Shown here: one piece after another, positions 6,124-10,922 of the stretch
How the letters are laid out: every line of letters starts with the position of its first letter
Numbering within the stretch: the first letter of the stretch is position 1
Source: Methylotenera sp.
GTDB taxonomy: Bacteria > Pseudomonadota > Gammaproteobacteria > Burkholderiales > Methylophilaceae
Direction: 5' to 3'
NCBI GenBank assembly: GCA_005791685.1
Contig: SXVG01000070.1
Coordinates: 1 to 10,922, forward strand
DNA: 10,922 nucleotides
Notes under the pieces: model-generated
Database searches by the model: none
The model's input: only the letters and a program-made list of their open reading frames with translations
Told to the model about the DNA's origin: nothing
Made by a program: the position numbers and the translations under genes

Positions 6124-7542
6124 GTGTTCAAAAAAATTCTTGTGGCCAATCGTGGTGAAATTGCAGTGCGTATTGTACGCGCATGCTCAGAAATGGGCAT
6201 CAAATCCGTTGCAATTTATGCGGATGCCGATCGTCAAGCTTTGCATGTTAAAAAAGCCGATGAGGCTTACAACATCGGCGCCGACCCCGTTGCCGGTTAC
6301 TTGAATGCACATAATATAGTCAATTTAGCCGTAGCCTCGGGCTGCGATGCCCTGCATCCAGGCTATGGTTTTTTATCTGAAAATCCAGAATTGGCTGAAA
6401 TCTGCGAACGTCGCGGCGTAAAATTCATAGGCCCTAGCGCTGAAGTGATCAGGCAAATGGGCGATAAGATACAGGCGCGCAATGCCATGACAGGCGCAGG
6501 CATTCCTTGCACGCCAGGCAGTGACGGCAACTTAGAAAACCTAGATGAAGCCCTGGCCTTGGCCAAGAAAATTGGCTACCCGGTCATGCTAAAAGCGACC
6601 AATGGCGGCGGCGGTCGAGGTATACGTCGCTGCGACAGTGAGAAAGAATTACTCAGCAATTACGATAGGGTTATTTCCGAGGCCAGCAAAGCCTTTGGTA
6701 AGCCGGAAGTGTTTTTGGAAAAATGCGTGGTCACCCCACGCCACATAGAAGTGCAGATATTGGCCGACGCAGAAGGCCACGTGATTCACTTGTTTGAACG
6801 CGACTGCTCCATACAACGGCGCAATCAAAAGTTAATCGAAATCGCCCCATCACCGCAGTTAAGCCAGGCGCAGCGCGACTACATCGGCGGTTTAGCGGTC
6901 AAAGCCGCCAAAGCCGTGGGTTATGAAAATGCCGGCACCGTGGAATTTCTATTGGACTCGGACAACACCTTCTATTTCATGGAAATGAACACCCGCTTGC
7001 AAGTGGAGCACACGGTCACGGAAACCATCACGGGTATCGACATTGTGCAAGAACAAATTCGTGTCGCTTATGGCCTGCCATTGCAATACACGCAAAAAGA
7101 AGTGCAGTTTAGAGGTTATGCCATGGAGTTTCGCATCAATGCAGAAGATCCAAAAAATGACTTCTTGCCCAGTTTTGGCAAAATTACCCGATATTACGCA
7201 CCGGGTGGGCCTGGCGTGCGCATGGATGCGGCCATATACAGTGGTTACGTCATCCCGCCCTACTACGACTCCATGTGCGCCAAACTAACCGTATGGGCTT
7301 TGGATTGGGATAGCGTCATAGAACGGGGGCGTCGCGCCTTGGATGACATGTTAATTTATGGGGTAAAAACGACCATCCCCTATTATCAAGAAATTTTAAA
7401 ACACCAAGATTTTAAAGAGGCAAACTTTAATACCAGCTTTGTTGAAGCGCATCCTGAGTTGACTCATTATGCCAATAAAATTCCCCCGGAAATGATAGCA
7501 GTCGCTATTTCTGCGGCCATTGCGGCCCACGAAGGCATATAA
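6124..7542 (+). CDS. pycA: Pyruvate carboxylase subunit A (biotin carboxylase)
   Basis: This subunit carboxylates the biotin carried by PycB, using ATP and bicarbonate. It has 472 residues with the biotin carboxylase layout: N-terminal domain (ILVANRGEIAVRIVRA, 5-20), HPGYGFLSEN (78-87), ATP-grasp glycine loop NGGGGRGIR (160-168), ERDCSIQRRNQK (225-236) and EMNTRLQVEH (287-296). Residues 340-363 (AEDPKNDFLPSFGK to PGGPG) and the C-terminal FVEAHPELTHY resemble the two-subunit pyruvate carboxylase type of Pseudomonas more than the AccC of acetyl-CoA carboxylase. It starts at GTG, fixed by the conserved N-terminus and AAGG 8 nt upstream. Thirty-seven bp separate it from pycB. Generic annotation as accC is likely but less apt, because an OadA-type subunit lies next to it. 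Confidence 0.92.
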   Translation: MFKKILVANRGEIAVRIVRACSEMGIKSVAIYADADRQALHVKKADEAYNIGADPVAGYLNAHNIVNLAVASGCDALHPGYGFLSENPELAEICERRGVKFIGPSAEVIRQMGDKIQARNAMTGAGIPCTPGSDGNLENLDEALALAKKIGYPVMLKATNGGGGRGIRRCDSEKELLSNYDRVISEASKAFGKPEVFLEKCVVTPRHIEVQILADAEGHVIHLFERDCSIQRRNQKLIEIAPSPQLSQAQRDYIGGLAVKAAKAVGYENAGTVEFLLDSDNTFYFMEMNTRLQVEHTVTETITGIDIVQEQIRVAYGLPLQYTQKEVQFRGYAMEFRINAEDPKNDFLPSFGKITRYYAPGGPGVRMDAAIYSGYVIPPYYDSMCAKLTVWALDWDSVIERGRRALDDMLIYGVKTTIPYYQEILKHQDFKEANFNTSFVEAHPELTHYANKIPPEMIAVAISAAIAAHEGI

Positions 7543-7579
7543 GCAGTTGAATATAAATTAAACGATAAAGAGTTAAATT

Positions 7580-9442
7580 ATGGCAAAAACACCGCAAGCA
7601 TCAAAAGTACACGTGACCGAACTGGTTTTACGCGACGGGCATCAATGTCACATTGCCACCCGCATGCGCACGGAAGACATGTTGCCTATCTGCAGCCAGT
7701 TAGATGCCATTGGTTTTTGGTCTTTAGAGGCCTGGGGCGGCGCCACGTTTGATGCGTGTGTACGTTATTTGAAAGAAGATCCATGGGAGCGCTTAAAAAC
7801 ATTGCGTAAAGCCCTGCCTAATTCGCGCATACAAATGTTGTTACGTGGGCAAAACTTATTAGGCTATCGCCATTATTCAGATGACGTGGTGCAGGCTTTC
7901 GTAAAAAAATCCGCGGACAATGGCGTCGATGTATTCCGTATTTTTGACGCCATGAACGACACGCGCAATATACAAGTATCCATCGCGGCCGTTAAAAAAG
8001 CTGGCAAGCATGCCGAAGGCACGATCAGCTACACCACCAGCCCAGTGCACGATGTGGCGCATTTTGTCGGCATTGCTAAAGAACTTGAAGCCATGGGTTC
8101 GGACACCATAGCCATTAAAGACATGGCCGGCTTATTGACCCCACAAGCCACCGTGGATTTAGTCCAAGCCATACGGGCAGAAGTCAGCCTACCCATCCAC
8201 ATGCACAGCCATGCGACCAGCGGCTTAGCCAGCATGAATATGCTGCGCGCACTGGAAAATGGCGCCGTCATGCTGGATACTTGCTGCGCCGCTTTCTCAG
8301 AAGGCGCCAGCCACCCGAGCACAGAAAGCATGATAGCGGCATTGCAAGGGACGGAATTTGATACCGGCTTAAACATTGCGGCGGTACAAGAAGTCACCGC
8401 CTATTTCCGCGAAGTGCGTAAAAAATATTGGCAGTTTGAAAGTGACTTTTCAGGCGTGGATACGCGCGTACTGCTCAATCAAGTGCCAGGCGGCATGATT
8501 TCTAATTTAAGCAACCAACTCAAAGAGCAAGGCGCGCTTGATCGCATGGACGAAGTGTTAGCGGAAATCCCCTTGGTGCGTAAAGACCTAGGCTACATCC
8601 CCCTAGTCACGCCCACATCGCAAATCGTCGGCACGCAAGCGGTATTGAATGTCATGACCGGCAAACGTTATAAATCCATCACTAACGAGGTGAAGAATTA
8701 TTTCCTAGGCCAATACGGCAAAGCCCCTAGCGCGGTGGACGAAGCCGTTAAAAAACTAGCCATAGGCGACAGCGTAGCCATTACTTGCCGCCCTGCTGAC
8801 CTGTTGGCGCCGGAAATGAGCAGACTGAGCAGCGAGGCGGAACGCTTTGCCCAATCCGAAGAAGACGTGTTGACCTATGCGATGTTCCCGGACATAGGCA
8901 AGACCTATTTGCAAGAACGCAATGCCGAGTCACTCACCCCCGAGTTGCTGTTAGATAAGGCGACGGTGAATGCCAGCGCCTCACGCTATGCGCCCAATGA
9001 ATTTAAAGTCACCTTGCACGGTGAAACTTTCCACATTAATTTAACCGGCAGCGGTCACGCTGGACAAGAAAAACGCCCCTTCTATGTGTCCATAGACGGG
9101 ATAGCCGAAGAAGTGGTGGTTGAAACCTTAAGTGAAATCGAGGTGTCCAGCGGCGGCAATAGCAACGGTAAAAAGAAAGCCGTGGCCAGCAAAGGCGCCA
9201 GCGGTCGCCCACGCCCTTCTCACCCCGGCCATGTCACCACGTCTATGCCAGGCACCATCGTTGCGGTAAAAACTAAAGTGGGTGATAAAGTGCATGCCGG
9301 TGATGGCGTGCTGGTGATAGAGGCCATGAAAATGGAGAATGAGATTCAAGCCGCCACTTCTGGCATAGTGGTCGCTGTGCACGTCATTAAAGGCGATGCC
9401 GTGACCCCCGATGAATCCCTACTTGAAATTCAACCGGAGTAA
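7580..9442 (+). CDS. pycB: Pyruvate carboxylase subunit B (carboxyltransferase and biotinyl domains)
   Basis: PycB moves the carboxyl group from biotin to pyruvate, giving oxaloacetate, an anaplerotic step feeding the TCA cycle. It has 620 residues. Order: carboxyltransferase barrel (about 10-280), conserved PYC/OADA domain (about 285-455, with VPGGMISNL 302-310 and VTPTSQIVGTQA 343-354), a Gly/Ser/Lys-rich linker (about 523-547), and the biotinyl domain with biotin Lys584 in EAMKMEN. Metal-site residues are present: Asp19 (LRDGHQ), Lys180 (IKDMAG), His209 and His211 (HSHATSG). Odd points are CysHis at 23-24 where SerLeu is usual, and CysCysAlaAla at 235-238. A sodium-pump oxaloacetate decarboxylase is unlikely: no oadB or oadG lies here and a biotin carboxylase gene is adjacent. 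RBS AAAGAG is 7 nt before ATG. Confidence 0.92.
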   Translation: MAKTPQASKVHVTELVLRDGHQCHIATRMRTEDMLPICSQLDAIGFWSLEAWGGATFDACVRYLKEDPWERLKTLRKALPNSRIQMLLRGQNLLGYRHYSDDVVQAFVKKSADNGVDVFRIFDAMNDTRNIQVSIAAVKKAGKHAEGTISYTTSPVHDVAHFVGIAKELEAMGSDTIAIKDMAGLLTPQATVDLVQAIRAEVSLPIHMHSHATSGLASMNMLRALENGAVMLDTCCAAFSEGASHPSTESMIAALQGTEFDTGLNIAAVQEVTAYFREVRKKYWQFESDFSGVDTRVLLNQVPGGMISNLSNQLKEQGALDRMDEVLAEIPLVRKDLGYIPLVTPTSQIVGTQAVLNVMTGKRYKSITNEVKNYFLGQYGKAPSAVDEAVKKLAIGDSVAITCRPADLLAPEMSRLSSEAERFAQSEEDVLTYAMFPDIGKTYLQERNAESLTPELLLDKATVNASASRYAPNEFKVTLHGETFHINLTGSGHAGQEKRPFYVSIDGIAEEVVVETLSEIEVSSGGNSNGKKKAVASKGASGRPRPSHPGHVTTSMPGTIVAVKTKVGDKVHAGDGVLVIEAMKMENEIQAATSGIVVAVHVIKGDAVTPDESLLEIQPE

Positions 9443-9454
9443 GCACGCTTTAAA

Positions 9455-9485
9455 AGCCGACAGTTTTAAAGCTGTCGGCTTTTTT
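9455..9485 (+). terminator. Intrinsic terminator after pycB
   Basis: AGCCGACAG (9455-9463) and CTGTCGGCT (9472-9480) form a perfect 9-bp stem around an 8-nt loop, followed by five T (9481-9485). Three A before the stem could pair with the T-run, and a run of T on the opposite strand makes it weakly bidirectional. It starts 12 nt after the pycB stop and ends 12 nt before the maf/yceF start codon. Confidence 0.92.
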
Positions 9486-9497
9486 ATCCTATCCATT

Positions 9498-10079
9498 ATG
9501 GCAGCCACCCTCATACTCGCTTCTTCATCCATCTACAGACGTGAGCTGTTAACACGGCTACAACTGCCTTTTACCTGCATCTCCCCTGAGGTTGATGAAA
9601 GCCCGTTGAGCCATGAATTGCCGGCGGAAACGGCTTTAAGACTGGCCCAACTCAAAGCCAAAAAAGTCGCCCTAACGCATCCGCAAGCCTTAATCATAGG
9701 CTGCGATCAAGTGGCTACACTAGACCACATGCAATTAGGCAAGCCATTAAATCATCACAATGCCACCCAGCAATTGCAAAAGATGCGCGGTCGGGAAGTG
9801 ATATTTCACAGTGCGCTGTGTTTATACAATGCTCACAGCCAACACATGCAAGCCACGGTGGTGCCGTATTGCGTGCAATTTAGGGATGTAAGCGATGCGG
9901 AAATTGAACGCTATTTACTTAAAGAGCAGCCCTACCATTGCGCCGGCAGTGCCAAATCAGAAGGTTTGGGCATTGCGCTTATCGAGAAGATGGTCGGCGA
10001 CGACCCCAATGCCTTGATAGGCTTGCCGCTGATTGCGCTGGTCAGCATGCTTAAAAATGAAAACATCGCCGTGTTGTAG
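9498..10079 (+). CDS. yceF: Maf-family nucleotide pyrophosphatase, YceF type
   Basis: Maf/YceF proteins hydrolyse modified nucleoside triphosphates. The YceF branch is reported to prefer 7-methyl-GTP, and substrate choice here is inferred from likeness to that branch. The protein has 193 residues, normal length. Motifs: ILASSSIYRRELL (6-18), EVDES (31-35), GCDQV (68-72, catalytic Asp70), GKPL (81-84), HCAGSAKSEGLGI (147-159) and DPNALIGLPL (169-178). The start at 9498 gives the family N-terminus. An upstream in-frame ATG at 9411 lies inside pycB and would translate through the terminator, so it is rejected. There is no Shine-Dalgarno sequence in the 12 nt between the terminator and ATG. It lies 22 bp before the methyltransferase gene and probably shares its transcript. 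Confidence 0.93.
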   Translation: MAATLILASSSIYRRELLTRLQLPFTCISPEVDESPLSHELPAETALRLAQLKAKKVALTHPQALIIGCDQVATLDHMQLGKPLNHHNATQQLQKMRGREVIFHSALCLYNAHSQHMQATVVPYCVQFRDVSDAEIERYLLKEQPYHCAGSAKSEGLGIALIEKMVGDDPNALIGLPLIALVSMLKNENIAVL

Positions 10080-10101
10080 GCCATAGGATAGTTTTACCCA
10101 C

Positions 10102-10818
10102 ATGGCACAAACATACGGCACACTCTACCTCATTCCAGTCACACTGGGCGGTGACGACGTTCATCAAGTATTGCCTGAGCACGTCATCAAGCTGGCGCAA
10201 AGCTTGGACACCTTTGTGGTTGAAAGTGAAAAATCCGCCAGGCATTTTTTAAGTAGCATTAAAACCATTAAGCCGGTCAGAGAATTAAGCCTGCATTTGC
10301 TCAACGAACACAGCGTCCATAAAGACCTGCCGGCTTTGCTAGCGCCCTTGCTTGCTGGCCATGATGTAGGATTGATGAGCGATGCCGGTTGCCCGGCGGT
10401 GGCCGATCCTGGCGCCAAACTGGTCGAATTAGCCCACCAAAAAGGCGTCAAGGTGGTGCCTTTAGTGGGCCCCAGTTCGATTTTATTAAGCTTAATGGCA
10501 TCCGGTCTAAACGGTCAGCAATTCGCCTTTCTAGGCTATTTGCCGGTCGACAAATTGCAACGCAATCAAAAGTTAAAGGAAATTGAAAAGCGTTCATTAA
10601 GCCATAAAGAAACGCAGCTATTTATAGAAACGCCCTACCGCAACCAAGCCATGCTAGAGGCTATATTGCAAACTTGTCTGCCCAGCACGCAATTATGCAT
10701 TGCCTGCGACGTCAGCTTGCCCAGCGAAATGATACGCAGCCAAAGCATAGCCCTTTGGCAGAAGGCGGCGCTGCCCGACCTGCATAAGCGGCCCTGCCTG
10801 TTTTTATTGCTGGCTTGA
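10102..10818 (+). CDS. Short RsmI-like SAM-dependent methyltransferase
   Basis: This belongs to the tetrapyrrole methylase / RsmI superfamily of SAM-dependent methyltransferases. Visible motifs are GTLYLIPVTLG (6-16), SDAGCPAVADPG (93-104), VPLVGPSSILLSLMASGL (119-136), FAFLGYLP (141-148) and FIETPYRN (174-181). RsmI proper, which methylates C1402 of 16S rRNA, is about 286 residues. This copy has 238 and seems to lack the C-terminal domain. The first motif also differs from the usual ATPIGNLGD, reading PVTLGGDD. It may therefore act on another substrate, and I would not name it rsmI. The gene follows yceF by 22 bp and overlaps the end of convergent rnhB by 15 bp. A weak AGGA lies 13 nt upstream of the start. 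Confidence 0.85.
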   Translation: MAQTYGTLYLIPVTLGGDDVHQVLPEHVIKLAQSLDTFVVESEKSARHFLSSIKTIKPVRELSLHLLNEHSVHKDLPALLAPLLAGHDVGLMSDAGCPAVADPGAKLVELAHQKGVKVVPLVGPSSILLSLMASGLNGQQFAFLGYLPVDKLQRNQKLKEIEKRSLSHKETQLFIETPYRNQAMLEAILQTCLPSTQLCIACDVSLPSEMIRSQSIALWQKAALPDLHKRPCLFLLLA

Positions 10819-10922
10819 AGCTAACAGCTTTTTAACCGGCGCATAACTACGCCGGTGTATGGGAGTCACCCCGTGCAAAGTCAGCCTCGCTAGGTGCAAA
10901 GCGGTGGGATAGCCTTTGTGCT
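10804..10922 (-). CDS. rnhB: Ribonuclease HII, C-terminal fragment at window edge
   Basis: RNase HII cuts the RNA part of RNA-DNA hybrids, including single ribonucleotides left in DNA. Only the last 38 codons are in the window. They read HKGYPTALHLARLTLHGVTP followed by IHRRSYAPVKKLL, the characteristic RNase HII C-terminus (HKGYPT, then HRRS-F/Y-APV). The partial codon at the edge ends in AG, consistent with the Lys usual before HKGYPT. Catalytic acidic residues lie upstream, outside the window. The stop at 10806-10804 falls inside the 3' end of the convergent methyltransferase gene, an overlap of 15 bp. The fragment was found by reading the minus strand by hand. Confidence 0.93.
   Translation of the reverse strand, partial: HKGYPTALHLARLTLHGVTPIHRRSYAPVKKLLASSQQ
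10835..10856. repeat. 7-bp GC-rich inverted repeat inside the rnhB 3' end
   Basis: ACCGGCG (10835-10841) and CGCCGGT (10850-10856) are exact reverse complements with an 8-nt loop. The repeat lies 17 nt past the methyltransferase stop but inside rnhB coding sequence. There is no T-run after it on either strand. A smaller hairpin, AAGCT-AAC-AGCTT at 10818-10830 plus three more T, lies just before it on the plus strand. Together they may help end the plus-strand transcript, but the evidence is weak. Confidence 0.35.

Noticed and set aside
6124..7542. AccC of acetyl-CoA carboxylase
   Set aside because: Biotin carboxylase motifs alone do not separate AccC from PycA. The pairing with a pyruvate-type carboxyltransferase/biotinyl subunit, and the absence of accB next to it, favour PycA.
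7580..9442. Na+-pumping oxaloacetate decarboxylase alpha subunit (OadA)
   Set aside because: The domain order is shared with OadA, but no membrane beta subunit or small gamma subunit gene is adjacent and a biotin carboxylase gene is directly upstream, which fits two-subunit pyruvate carboxylase.
9411..9497. Longer N-terminus for the Maf protein starting at 9411
   Set aside because: It begins inside pycB in another frame and would read through the terminator hairpin. Family members begin at the residues encoded from 9498.

Overview
The window is a block of bacterial housekeeping genes. It most likely comes from a betaproteobacterium, possibly near the Nitrosomonadales/Methylophilaceae; the class is moderately secure and the family is a guess. 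Supporting points are an acyl carrier protein with the Cys-Glu-Ile-Pro stretch I recall from Neisseria-type AcpP, a two-subunit pyruvate carboxylase, and a short RsmI-like methyltransferase downstream of a Maf/YceF gene with rnhB convergent to it. Coding density is high, base composition looks moderate, and I see no mobile element, integrase, CRISPR array, tRNA or rRNA gene. No gap between genes exceeds 300 bases; the longest is the 198-bp rpmF-plsX spacer.

Left part (1-6029, all on the minus strand). Read in transcription order this is yceD - rpmF - plsX - fabH - fabD - fabG - acpP - fabF, the classic ribosomal protein L32 / phospholipid / type II fatty acid synthesis cluster. PlsX makes acyl-phosphate. 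FabD loads malonyl groups on AcpP, FabH starts chains, FabF (N-terminal 247 codons only here) elongates them and FabG does the first reduction. Two spacers in this run are long and carry strong inverted repeats: rpmF-plsX (198 bp) and acpP-fabF (139 bp). Each has a hairpin followed by a T-run that reads as an intrinsic terminator or attenuator. Both follow a short gene whose product is normally needed in large amounts, so expression is probably stepped down before the next enzyme gene.

Middle (6030-9485, plus strand). A 94-bp divergent region with a good extended -10 promoter drives pycA (biotin carboxylase subunit) and pycB (carboxyltransferase plus biotinyl domain). Together they form an anaplerotic pyruvate carboxylase, and the pair ends in a strong intrinsic terminator.

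Right part (9498-10922). A Maf-family nucleotide pyrophosphatase of the YceF type starts only 12 nt after that terminator. It is followed by a short RsmI-like SAM-dependent methyltransferase and, convergent and overlapping by 15 bp, the 3' end of rnhB (RNase HII). In E. coli yceF sits next to yceD, so here the pycAB pair stands between the two halves of a familiar neighbourhood.

The window looks like ordinary core genome rather than a novel defence or mobile system. The points most worth a second look are the two hairpin-rich spacers, the terminator placed against the maf start, unusual residues in the PycB carboxyltransferase domain, and the short methyltransferase of unknown substrate.
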